Below are positions 17,899 through 25,362 of a DNA stretch of 42,767 bases, piece after piece. The translations under genes were made by a program, and so were the position numbers. The notes below the pieces were generated by a model. It was not told the origin of the DNA, searched no databases, and was given only the letters and a program-made list of their open reading frames with translations. Every line of letters starts with the position of its first letter. Position 1 is the stretch's first letter. The DNA is from Chloroflexota bacterium (GTDB lineage: Bacteria; Chloroflexota; Anaerolineae; Aggregatilineales; J027), in the NCBI GenBank assembly GCA_013112715.1, contig JABFGB010000035.1, forward strand, positions 1-42,767, in the 5' to 3' direction.

Positions 17899-19385
17899 TC
17901 AGTCAGCCCTGCCTGCTTAAGCAGTGACGCCAATCGATTTTCTGCTGCATAGGCTTCATTTAAGGCGGTTTTCAAATTTTGAAGCGCTTCTTCAACTGAA
18001 ATAGTTTCCTCCTCAATAACAGGTTCAACATAGAGTGGAATGCTGAGATTCCAGTCATTTGCCTCGATTTCGTTTAGCTTCACGCTTTTGACTGCGCCTT
18101 CTACATCCTCGCCAGCGTGATACCAAGTCAGGATTTGTTGAATATGTTCACGCTCAAGCGTATTTTGGTTACGTCCCTTACGAAACAGGCGTGCGGCATC
18201 GATCATTAGCACATTGCCTTGCCGTTCCGTCGCTTTACGTGACCTTAAAACGAGAATACACGCCGATAAACCTGCACCATAAAACAGATTTGGACCCAGA
18301 CCAATAACAGCTTCTACGAGGTCACGCTTGAGAATGGTACGTCTAATCTGAGACTCCGCACCCGTTGAGCGGAAAAGCACACCGTGTGGTAAGACTACTG
18401 CCATACGACCTTTGATTGGGGCCATCGACAGAATCATATGCTGCACCCACGCATAATCTCCATTTGTCTTAGGTGGCATTCCCGCAAATGGACGTTGATA
18501 TGGGTCTTTTTCCCAAACTTCATCACCCCACTGTTTCAATGAGAATGGCGGATTGGCAATTACACAGTCAAATTGCGATACGTTGTCTCCCATGAAAAAC
18601 GCGGGCTGACGTAATGTGTCACCACGAACGATATGAAAATCTTCTACCTCGTGAATCAACAGATTCATGCGTGCAATACCAGAAGTCGTCAGATTTTTCT
18701 CTTGTCCATAAAGTTTCCCATAAAGATTGCGTACATCCTGCCCTGCTTCCTGTACATGATGAATGGCTTCAATCAACATTCCCCCAGTGCCACACGCGGG
18801 ATCATAGACCGTTTCAGTTGACTGAGGATCAAGAATATCAACCATCAATTTCACAACCGAGCGTGGTGTGTAAAATTCTCCCGCCTTTTTGTTGGTGAGA
18901 TCAGCAAACTTTTTGATCAGAAATTCATAGGCACGCCCAAGTAAATCTGGCTCAACTCTGCTACGGGACAATGTAAGGGTGGAAAAATGCTCTATCAAAT
19001 CTTTCAACAAGGAGTCAGGCAGACGATCCTTATTACCCCAAGCAGCATCCCCGAAAATACCAGTGAGTACCTCGTTGACGCGCTCGATCTCCTTTAAAGC
19101 ATGTTGTAGTTGAGTGCCAATATTGCTTGATAATCGCCGAATAGCCACCCAATGACAGCCATCGGGTATTCGATAACGATGATCCTCGTCAAATGCTTCG
19201 CCGTGTGCGTCAACAGCAACACGCATTTCCTCATCATAGACATCGCATAACCGCTTGAAAAATAAGAGTGGGAAAATGTATGTCTTGAAATCGGAGGCGT
19301 CGACTGGCCCACGCAGGATGTTTGCAGCCTCAAACAAGTACGCCTCAATTTGCCCCTGTGTGATATGGGTTTGGCCGACTACCAC
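17895..19385 (-). CDS. hsdM: Type I methyltransferase HsdM (first copy)
   Basis: A 496-residue HsdM, first gene of the restriction operon, from GTG 19385. Motif I reads VYDPACGTGGMLIEA and motif IV reads ANPPFSLKQWG (NPPF). The C-terminus is a helical, coiled-coil-like segment (ALQNLKTALNEAYAAENRL). The N-terminal helical bundle that contacts HsdS and DNA is present. Its 3' end overlaps the next hsdM by four bases. Identity to the neighbouring copy is obvious by eye but well below full, so the duplication is old or the two came from different systems. The promoter must lie in 19386-19600. Confidence 0.95.
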   Translation of the reverse strand: MVVGQTHITQGQIEAYLFEAANILRGPVDASDFKTYIFPLLFFKRLCDVYDEEMRVAVDAHGEAFDEDHRYRIPDGCHWVAIRRLSSNIGTQLQHALKEIERVNEVLTGIFGDAAWGNKDRLPDSLLKDLIEHFSTLTLSRSRVEPDLLGRAYEFLIKKFADLTNKKAGEFYTPRSVVKLMVDILDPQSTETVYDPACGTGGMLIEAIHHVQEAGQDVRNLYGKLYGQEKNLTTSGIARMNLLIHEVEDFHIVRGDTLRQPAFFMGDNVSQFDCVIANPPFSLKQWGDEVWEKDPYQRPFAGMPPKTNGDYAWVQHMILSMAPIKGRMAVVLPHGVLFRSTGAESQIRRTILKRDLVEAVIGLGPNLFYGAGLSACILVLRSRKATERQGNVLMIDAARLFRKGRNQNTLEREHIQQILTWYHAGEDVEGAVKSVKLNEIEANDWNLSIPLYVEPVIEEETISVEEALQNLKTALNEAYAAENRLASLLKQAGLTE

Positions 19386-19601
19386 CCTTTAACTCTCCCC
19401 AAAGAAAAAACGAACAGATTTGCTGAATATTCCTAGATATTTTACTGGATTCGCATCATCCCCGCGAGAAGGAAGACAAAGCAGGACATAAATTATTACT
19501 CATGAGCTTGCCAATAGTGGCGACCCGGTATGGTTATCAGAGGAACGGTCGACCTAGGACTCGGTCTTTCCTAAATTGCACCTTTTTTCTTGTTCATGGC
19601 T
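19386..19601. other. Intergenic region upstream of hsd operon
   Basis: A 216-bp gap between the hsd operon start and the end of the HU-like gene, both on the minus strand. It must hold the hsd promoter. On the minus strand an A/T-rich TAATAATTTATG tract around 19490-19502 could be part of a -10 region, but I see no convincing -35. GGTCGACC (19547-19554) is a perfect 8-bp palindrome. I see no clear terminator for the mobilisation operon. Confidence 0.35.
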
Positions 19602-19904
19602 TTATTCTCGCGTATCACTGCTGCCTTTGCGAATCCGATGCTTCAAGTTTTGACTGATACGTGTATCCACACGGTAAGCAGTTTGAATCATCCGTGTATC
19701 AGCGGTGTGGTTTCGCAAGTTACCTCGTTGATGGGTCTTGATTTTAGTGACCTTGATGGTCAGGAAATCTTGCAAGACAATCTGTCCTTTATTCGCCAAT
19801 TCTTCTGTCCATACTGTGAGAATAGCTTCTAGGATAGTCTGAACTTCAAAATACGTGCGTCCTGTTTTTCGGGCGACTGCTCTGACAGTGGTTTGTTTGT
19901 TCAT
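19602..19904 (-). CDS. HU/IHF-like DNA-binding protein (divergent)
   Basis: A 100-residue protein whose first 60 residues match the HU/IHF pattern: an N-terminal helix pair (VRAVARKTGRTYFEVQTIL, then ILTVWTEELANKGQ) followed by the beta arm entry (IVLQDFLTIKVTKIKTHQRG). The usual GFGTF and RNP of the arm are replaced, and the C-terminus is basic and divergent (LKHRIRKGSSDTRE). HU-family proteins bend DNA and act in relaxosomes and recombination. The start overlaps the coupling-protein stop (ATGA). As the last gene of the mobilisation operon it may assist oriT or att complexes. The divergent arm leaves the call at moderate confidence. Confidence 0.65.
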   Translation of the reverse strand: MNKQTTVRAVARKTGRTYFEVQTILEAILTVWTEELANKGQIVLQDFLTIKVTKIKTHQRGNLRNHTADTRMIQTAYRVDTRISQNLKHRIRKGSSDTRE

Positions 19905-21946
19905 ACTCTGGCACTCCGTAAATCCTTCAGACTGGCATTAAACACCTGATGGTTGGGTGCAACTACGGCCAATAGATCGTCACTAGCCTGTGCTCGTTGC
20001 TCGATAGGTAATTTCTGGCTTTTCTGATAAATGGCATCAAAATGGGCATCTAGGCTAGGACGCACGGGGCTAGCCTGTGGCTCAGGGACAAGAGGTCTAG
20101 TCTGCATATTGAGTGCTTCACTTAAACGAATCGTGATGCCACGCTCTAATAGTAGCGGCTCATGTTCCGCACTATTTTTGAGACGCACTTCCCAATCTTT
20201 ACGCTCATATAAGCGGGTCAAACGGCAGGTCAGAATAATCTGGGTGGCATAACCGGGATCAACATAGCGAGCGAAAAGGGTAGCATTCCCGGCCTGTGGG
20301 GTAATCACTTCATCTACTGTCAGCAATGGGCGACTGCGATAAGTCGGGCGGTTTTTGTCCCCATCCTGCTGGGTTGCAGTACCAGAAGCACGACTGTAGA
20401 ACTCAGCCGTCTCAGCATCGCACCCGCCATAGACAATCTGAGTTGCCAGACCCGTAAAAAGCGCCTGTGTACCATCATTGCCGTAAATGAGGTGGAACTG
20501 CCCTTTGGTCTGGGCCGCAATCAAGATGCTGATACGCCGTTTGCGGACAAGGTTCACATCTGCGACGAGGCTGTCGAGCCTGCCGAGTGTCGGAAACTCA
20601 TCCAAGATGATATTGACTGGCATCGGCAAAGGCCCCTGATTGGCTTCCCCGATGGTATCCAAGTCCAACATCAGTTTGCGCAGCACTGCGCCCAGATAGG
20701 AGGCATAAACGGCTCGCATTCGTCCGGGACAGGTCAGCACGACGACTGTCGGCTGCTGCACAATCAGGTCGGCATCGAAATCGCTGGCACCCGTATTCTG
20801 GCGCACCTCAATCGAGGCCCAACCTGTCAGCGCAGTGGCGAGGGTCGCCACGACATTGGAGGCTACTTTGCCATCGGAATTGACGCTGGCAATAAACGAG
20901 TTTGCCAGCAGTGCGGCGTCATCTACTTTTTTGCCAAAGTCGCTTGCCATCACCTTGAGGTCTTTGAGTGCTTCATAAATTTCCCCCAGATTGCTATAGC
21001 GGATGAGGCAGGCGGCCAGCAGCGCGGCGGCACTGTCTGACCAGAACTTGTTATCGCCTTGGGCCGATGGAACCAGCACGTCCGCGATGGCGCGTGCATC
21101 CGAAACGGTTTGAATGTTCTCAGACAGATTAAAGCGCGGTGAATCCGTACCGGTGGGATCATGAATCACTACCAGATGTCCGGTCACTCGCGCATATTTG
21201 AGGATGTGATGTTTGAGTTCTCCTTGTGGGTCAGCCACAATCAAGCTGTGGCGATTCATCATGTTATCGGCAATGGCAGGCAGGATTACCCCCTGAGATT
21301 TACCCGACCCCGGACCGCCCAACGCCAGAATACCTCTGGCAGCATCTTCACCGTTCAAACAAAACATGCCTTGCCCCGCATCTAGGCGTGCCTTCCGTTC
21401 GCCCCAGAATGCACCGTAGAAGGTCATGCCTTCCGCATCAGCACGGCGATAGCGTTTATACTCGCGGTGGGTGCAGAAATGGGATGACCCTAGTTCACCA
21501 CGTTGGACACGCGGATTGCGCTGTTGATCAAGTTTCTGCCGCAGCCAGCCACCCGGTTGCAAATTCTGATAAATGACCATATTCACAAGAAAGAGAGTGA
21601 TCCAATGTCCAATCGCAAAAATGAGGATGCGTGGCTGATTCACGTAACGGGGCGGTTGCCCGACGACCATTTCGAGAAAACCCGTCAAGTCAGTGCTGTA
21701 CCCGCGCACCACGGCAAAATGGCTGGCGACGCCTATATAAATGAAGGATACGATCAAGGTGACGGATAGGTGCAGCACAACTCGTGACCCATGACCCGAC
21801 TGCCCACCTGCTTCACTCCGTCGGATATCTGCGCCTAAATGCCATGCAAAACCAAGCACCAATATCGGCAGCAAGCACACAAGGGGTACTATCAGGAACG
21901 GACTGCCGAGCAAGGTCTGCCCATCGGTGAACAGCTTGAAATACAT
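19901..21946 (-). CDS. virD4: VirD4/TraG type IV coupling protein
   Basis: A 681-residue coupling protein that links the relaxase-DNA complex to the secretion channel. The N-terminus has three hydrophobic segments (about 16-38, 57-80 and 107-127). Walker A is GGPGSGKS at residues 210-217, and a Walker B-like strand is NIILDEFPTLG. A later GLATQIVYGGCDAETAEFYS segment is also typical. The C-terminal 80 residues are Pro- and Gln-rich. Neighbours are a tiny membrane protein and the relaxase upstream and the HU-like gene downstream, all overlapping by one to four bases, so the module is one operon. The VirB4 it should work with is far away on the other strand. Confidence 0.93.
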   Translation of the reverse strand: MYFKLFTDGQTLLGSPFLIVPLVCLLPILVLGFAWHLGADIRRSEAGGQSGHGSRVVLHLSVTLIVSFIYIGVASHFAVVRGYSTDLTGFLEMVVGQPPRYVNQPRILIFAIGHWITLFLVNMVIYQNLQPGGWLRQKLDQQRNPRVQRGELGSSHFCTHREYKRYRRADAEGMTFYGAFWGERKARLDAGQGMFCLNGEDAARGILALGGPGSGKSQGVILPAIADNMMNRHSLIVADPQGELKHHILKYARVTGHLVVIHDPTGTDSPRFNLSENIQTVSDARAIADVLVPSAQGDNKFWSDSAAALLAACLIRYSNLGEIYEALKDLKVMASDFGKKVDDAALLANSFIASVNSDGKVASNVVATLATALTGWASIEVRQNTGASDFDADLIVQQPTVVVLTCPGRMRAVYASYLGAVLRKLMLDLDTIGEANQGPLPMPVNIILDEFPTLGRLDSLVADVNLVRKRRISILIAAQTKGQFHLIYGNDGTQALFTGLATQIVYGGCDAETAEFYSRASGTATQQDGDKNRPTYRSRPLLTVDEVITPQAGNATLFARYVDPGYATQIILTCRLTRLYERKDWEVRLKNSAEHEPLLLERGITIRLSEALNMQTRPLVPEPQASPVRPSLDAHFDAIYQKSQKLPIEQRAQASDDLLAVVAPNHQVFNASLKDLRSARV

Positions 21947-22140
21947 TAAGCCCCATCCTTTCGATTGCGCCGGAGGAGCAGGTGTACAGTTGCTGAACAG
22001 AATAGGATGACTACGATGGCAGCCAAATAGAGGGCATCAGTTAGTGGCATCCCAGCTATTCCAAGAAGACTCAGGGTGACATTAAAAGCGATACCCATAA
22101 TCAATACCCCGACACAAGTGGGATGATGCATTTGTCTCAT
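21946..22140 (-). CDS. Small two-helix membrane protein of the mobilisation operon
   Basis: A 64-residue protein from ATG 22140, which overlaps the relaxase TGA as ATGA; its own TAA overlaps the virD4 ATG by one base. It has two hydrophobic helices (VGVLIMGIAFNVTLSLLGIAG and ALYLAAIVVILFCSATVHLLL) and a basic end (RRNRKDGA). Topology and position suggest a small partner of the coupling protein in the inner membrane. No family is recognised. Confidence 0.7.
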   Translation of the reverse strand: MRQMHHPTCVGVLIMGIAFNVTLSLLGIAGMPLTDALYLAAIVVILFCSATVHLLLRRNRKDGA

Positions 22141-22970
22141 CGTGTCTCCCGACCAAACCACGCATCAAGACTGTTCTTGTTACGGTCAAGTGAGACCAAC
22201 CATTCATTGAAGGTGTCAACGGTGGTGACATGCGTTGGGATTTGCGCGACTGAGAAGCCTTGCTCATACAGTTGTTCGGCGAGTTCGGGTAGGTTAGCGG
22301 GAAGTGCCTCCCCCTGCATCGCTTGGAAATATTTCTTGAGATATTCCTCCCGTTGGATGGCTGCCCACTGCATCCGCCACTCTTTTCCTAGCCAGCGATC
22401 CATGTGTAGTTCAAATAGATCTTCGACCAGTTCATTGAACTCGCGCAGGTCGGTTGGGCGATTATCAAACCGTTCGCGTCCGGCGGAAGTTTCAACCGTT
22501 CCCGGCAGGATGATGTGGGTATGTAACATTTGCAAACCTTCCTCCGAAGTTGAGCGATCATGGGTCACATAGCTGTAGAGGGGGTCAACATAACCCCGTG
22601 CTTCAAACCACTGCTCGACCACTTCTTCGGTCAAGTTTTCCAAAAATTCGCGGCGGTCTGTTGCCTGCTCGATGAGGGCCATCAAGCGCGGCTTGGGACT
22701 GAGCATAACACTCCATGCCAGACGGTCATCACTGGTGAGAGCCTGACAGCTTTCTAGGATTTCGCGGTGTGTTGCACCCAAGCCGTGATCTACCCAGCGC
22801 CGCCCACCCGCAGGCGCTTTTACATCGCGGTCATCCCGATAAGTGAAATACCGCAGTTTCTCTTTGAGTGACTGCACGCCTGTCCCGTAACCGGTGCGCT
22901 CCGGGTGTATCCAGCGTAAGTTTGACCAGATGGTGCCGCGCCGTTCACGTTTTTCTTTTGGTTTTGCCAT
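22137..22970 (-). CDS. Short MOBP/MobA-like relaxase candidate
   Basis: A 277-residue protein with the metal-binding signature of MobA/VirD2-type relaxases: His137 followed by Asp, then His150 and His152 in LHTHIIL (pattern H-D-x(n)-H-x-H-I). The preceding EQWFEARGYVDPLYSYVTHD matches the helix-strand that leads into this motif in MOBP relaxases. Candidate nucleophile tyrosines are Tyr28, Tyr41 and Tyr44, in a segment (VQSLKEKLRYFTYRDDRD) like the family's motif I region. It is short, with no helicase or primase domain. It lies between the ribbon-helix-helix gene and the coupling protein, as expected. The sequence is divergent, so a profile search may miss it. Confidence 0.7.
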   Translation of the reverse strand: MAKPKEKRERRGTIWSNLRWIHPERTGYGTGVQSLKEKLRYFTYRDDRDVKAPAGGRRWVDHGLGATHREILESCQALTSDDRLAWSVMLSPKPRLMALIEQATDRREFLENLTEEVVEQWFEARGYVDPLYSYVTHDRSTSEEGLQMLHTHIILPGTVETSAGRERFDNRPTDLREFNELVEDLFELHMDRWLGKEWRMQWAAIQREEYLKKYFQAMQGEALPANLPELAEQLYEQGFSVAQIPTHVTTVDTFNEWLVSLDRNKNSLDAWFGRETR

Positions 22971-22973
22971 CGG

Positions 22974-23423
22974 CTACGACTCTGGTTGAATATTTTCATC
23001 TTTGCGAACAGCGTTGGCCGCCTCAATTAGTCGCTTGGACAATTTTTTGCTGTCTACAATTGAGCTTTCAATCAACCACATCGGATCAACGTCGCGTCCG
23101 TCACGACTTTTGATGATATACACAAATAACCGTGCCACCAGCAATAGGAGCGCATGAATACTGAACAGCATGGTTTGTTCATGTAAACTCAGACTACGTT
23201 GCAGTGATTTGCTGAAATGCTTGCGACTGCCAATCAGGTCTTCTTCACTGTCCAAATACAGCCGAATGGCCTCCCGTACCGCATCGCTGGTTTTGAATTT
23301 GGGGTCGCGGCGATTAGTTACGACTTGACACAATTTCTCCCACATGGCTTGGGTCATACTGATACTGCTGCGATGGGTATAACGAAAGTCCAAATCGTTG
23401 TTGAGTTGATAATCTTCTTGCAT
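22974..23423 (-). CDS. Relaxosome accessory protein, ribbon-helix-helix-like
   Basis: A 149-residue protein from ATG 23423 with AAAGGAAA upstream. Residues about 18-58 have the ribbon-helix-helix pattern (HRSSISMTQAMWEKLCQVV...TSDAVREAIRLYLDSEED). The middle (TMLFSIHALLLLVARLFVYII) is a hydrophobic helix, and the C-terminus is charged and helical. MobC/MbeC/TraY-like accessory proteins of this kind bind the oriT near the nick and precede the relaxase gene. The gene starts three bases upstream of the relaxase and is first in the operon, directly beside the hairpin-rich non-coding region. Confidence 0.65.
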   Translation of the reverse strand: MQEDYQLNNDLDFRYTHRSSISMTQAMWEKLCQVVTNRRDPKFKTSDAVREAIRLYLDSEEDLIGSRKHFSKSLQRSLSLHEQTMLFSIHALLLLVARLFVYIIKSRDGRDVDPMWLIESSIVDSKKLSKRLIEAANAVRKDENIQPES

Positions 23424-23594
23424 GGGTTTCCTTTCCAGATAGCAACGCTAATCGGGTGGCAGTTCATGCTTTGAGAGGGATAGGAATCTGAAGTTATCGG
23501 CTTGGTTTCATAAGGATAGTGACATTATATAGGAACGAAGGTGATGCACGCGGGATGTTTTATGACATCAGGCGGGGAATATTTCGTCAATTCA

Positions 23595-23616
23595 CGATCA
23601 CTGGCCTAAGTGATCG
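23595..23616. repeat. Perfect 8-bp inverted repeat
   Basis: CGATCACT (23595-23602), a six-base spacer, then AGTGATCG (23609-23616). It lies 172 bp upstream of the ribbon-helix-helix accessory gene. It could be the relaxosome binding site at oriT or an operator for the mobilisation promoter. Confidence 0.6.
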
Positions 23617-23657
23617 GTTTGGTGGCATGGGATAACCGAAGGTTAGTCCCGACCATC

Positions 23658-23833
23658 ACCACTTCCGCAGGAAGTGATGCGTGACGAGGGAACGCATACC
23701 CCCTTGCACGGCACGTGCAGGGGCAAGCTGTTAGGCTTGCTCCATTTTTGCCCTTCTACGAGGGTGCTGTTTTCAAAAATGCTGGGCAAAAATGTCGGAA
23801 CGCCGCAGGCGTTCGGGGCAGCATACGCTGCCC
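23658..23833. repeat. Cluster of packed hairpins with GCA loops
   Basis: Within about 175 bp I find: CACTTCC-GCA-GGAAGTG (23660-23676); ATGCGT/ACGCAT (23677-23697); CCCCTTGCACG-GCA-CGTGCAGGGG (23700-23723, one bulge); a 9-bp stem 23720-23728/23735-23743; an 11-bp perfect pair CATTTTTGCCC (23743-23753)/GGGCAAAAATG (23784-23794); GAACGCC-GCA-GGCGTTC (23798-23814); GGGCAGC-ATAC-GCTGCCC (23816-23833). Three stems share the same GCA triloop. No coding explanation is seen. Confidence 0.75.
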
Positions 23834-23908
23834 AAAAAGTGGTATTGAAATGGTATATGTTCAAACAACTCACAGACGACGCCACAGTTTCGCCAGCCAA
23901 ACGAAGAT

Positions 23909-24889
23909 TCAGAACAGCGGTAGTTGCTGTGGTATAGATAGAGGACTTTGGGGAGAGTGCTGTTTTGGCGGTTGTGCTTTGGCTCGTTGGAAAGCAATTT
24001 GCATTTCGGGTGTAAGTAATTCCGGTGCGACGTCGCCTAACCAACGCTGCGGTTGGAAAGCATAACCTGACTCAATTTCAAGCTGCACATATTCTCGATA
24101 GACTTCCGGATTTTGCGATGCCCCGTTGTGTAGATTCCCCAGATTGCCGAAAATGCACAGTCCACATGACAATCTTGTGTTGCCGAGGCCATAGGCAGGA
24201 TGAGCCTTAAAACTGCTTCGGAAAACCTCATGAGGTGCCATGCCCTTGAATTGGGCTTGAAGGGCTTGAAGTTGGTCTAAGCTGTACCCAAGTGCATTCC
24301 AAATTTCCTCAGTCGTGAAATGATGGACGGGCAACCAATCGTAGGCAATGCGTGATAACGTATTTACCCCCTCACGAGGTTGAAAAATAGATTTTTGTGC
24401 GCGGGTGGTGGATTCGGCGGCACGCAGCCCAATCGCGCAAATGACTCGACCCGTCTTGCCTGACCAATGGCGCAGGAAAGCACTCAACTTGTCGCGCTTG
24501 CAAGTAGATGTGCAGTATCTGGCTTGAGCCGAAGGCCAAAATGGAGCGTGTTTTCCCTGCGCTTCTAACTTTAATTTTCGAGCTTTCATTACGTCTACCA
24601 GATCACCCCCATCCACAACATGGAGTGGCAGTCCAAGTTGGTTGGCAAAACGGGCAATATACTGAAGTGTAATTTGGTGTTCAGCCCGGCCCAAATGGGC
24701 GTGCATTAGAATGATGCGTCCGTTCCAACCACGTGCCTGATGAAATCGCATGTGGTGGAGTAGGCGGGCCATAGCATCAGAGTCTTTTCCACCCGAAATA
24801 CTGATGGCAAGATCAAACCCCATTTTGAGAGCATGGTCAATCTCGCTAGGTAGGGCAACTTTTCCAGTTAATTCGTTCAAGGTCAACAT
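23909..24889 (-). CDS. PP-loop / PAPS-reductase-like ATP pyrophosphatase with four cysteines
   Basis: A 326-residue protein. I chose ATG 24889 because AGGAG precedes it; a longer frame would run through a hairpin. The PP-loop is SGGKDS at residues 32-37, as in PAPS reductases, DndC and tRNA thiolases. Cys126 and Cys130 (CTSTC) and Cys242 and Cys245 (CGLC) are well placed to bind an iron-sulfur cluster, as in DndC-type proteins. The last residues are QQLPLF, a sliding-clamp-binding-type motif. The true substrate (sulfate, DNA or RNA) is unknown. It lies next to an E1/ubiquitin-like cassette, itself a chemistry linked to sulfur transfer in Urm1 and ThiS systems. No DndB/D/E or Ssp partners are visible. 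Confidence 0.85.
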   Translation of the reverse strand: MLTLNELTGKVALPSEIDHALKMGFDLAISISGGKDSDAMARLLHHMRFHQARGWNGRIILMHAHLGRAEHQITLQYIARFANQLGLPLHVVDGGDLVDVMKARKLKLEAQGKHAPFWPSAQARYCTSTCKRDKLSAFLRHWSGKTGRVICAIGLRAAESTTRAQKSIFQPREGVNTLSRIAYDWLPVHHFTTEEIWNALGYSLDQLQALQAQFKGMAPHEVFRSSFKAHPAYGLGNTRLSCGLCIFGNLGNLHNGASQNPEVYREYVQLEIESGYAFQPQRWLGDVAPELLTPEMQIAFQRAKAQPPKQHSPQSPLSIPQQLPLF

Positions 24890-24899
24890 GGGATCTCCT

Positions 24900-24930
24900 A
24901 GAAAACAAAAGACGCGCTCATCGGCGCGTC
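24900..24930 (-). terminator. Terminator-like hairpin immediately before a ribosome binding site
   Basis: On the minus strand GACGCGC, a six-base loop and GCGCGTC (24911-24930) are followed by TTTTGTTTTC and then AGGAG and the ATG of the PP-loop gene. The T-tract touches the ribosome binding site, leaving no room for a promoter in between, so it looks like an attenuator that must be read through for expression. Confidence 0.65.
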
Positions 24931-24976
24931 TCACAACAGTGGAAAGGAATAGGAATCTAATCCGGCTCAATAGCAC

Positions 24977-25362
24977 TTGTTGGAAAGTCTAAATCGGGTG
25001 CTGATCTGAACACACCCTACTGTTTCTGCTAATCACAAATGGAAGCTCCTGCGGGTTGGGGATTTATGCCGGTGTGACTTCCAAAATTATTGTAGAAAAG
25101 AAAAGGCTCAAATCAGGTGTTTTGAACCTTACTGATCCAATCGCCGTGTAGAAAATTCCAGCGCAATCTTAGAAAAAGTTGCCGTTTCCAGATTAAACGT
25201 AGAAAACGTATAGGGATCTGAATGACCCAAGGAGCAGAGGAATAGGAACGTCATTGAGCGGAATCGAACCCCTTTTGGCTTATATAGGCTCAATACGCCT
25301 ATCTTTTTACGTCCATTGGATTATCTCGCTACCAACTTTTTCTACGCCAATTCTGGAATCTC
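24977..25362. other. Non-coding region with repeated GTAGAAAA motif
   Basis: No gene is seen. TGTAGAAAA occurs at 25091-25099 and 25147-25155 and CGTAGAAAA at 25198-25206. The same motif is inverted at 25338-25346 and 25367-25375 (the last inside the ThiF gene end). Two of the flanks (25147-25182 and 25334-25375) form an imperfect inverted duplication including ATTCCAG and AGAAAAAGTTG. The region also has ATAGGGATCT and ATAGGAACG motifs related to those at 23474-23486 and 24943-24958. Confidence 0.5.
25284..25308 (+). terminator. Possible plus-strand hairpin with T-run
   Basis: ATAGGC (25284-25289), a seven-base loop and GCCTAT (25297-25302) are followed by CTTTTT. It reads as a rho-independent terminator on the plus strand, but no plus-strand gene lies upstream, so it may end an unannotated small RNA or be incidental. 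Confidence 0.35.

Larger units (their letters stand above)
23424..23908. other. Non-coding region: candidate oriT and promoter of mobilisation operon
   Basis: 485 bp with no convincing gene. On the minus strand TATAAT occurs at 23525-23530 about 100 bp upstream of the accessory gene and could be its -10. A perfect 8-bp inverted repeat with a 6-nt spacer lies at 23595-23616, and seven or more hairpins are packed into 23658-23833. Since oriT usually lies next to the relaxosome genes, this is the best oriT candidate in the window. Confidence 0.5.

Noticed and set aside
23658..23833. CRISPR array
   Set aside because: Hairpins are of different sequence and length with no equal spacers and no direct repeat, so it cannot be a CRISPR.
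23909..24889. DndC of a DNA phosphorothioation system
   Set aside because: SGGKDS and the cysteines fit the superfamily, but no DndA/B/D/E or Ssp partner genes are visible, so I keep the neutral name.
25253..25342. tRNA-like sequence on the minus strand (TTCGATT T-arm core, 6-bp anticodon-like hairpin)
   Set aside because: One T-stem pair is mismatched, no acceptor stem partner is found at the expected distance, and the variable region is too long. It is at best a tRNA remnant.
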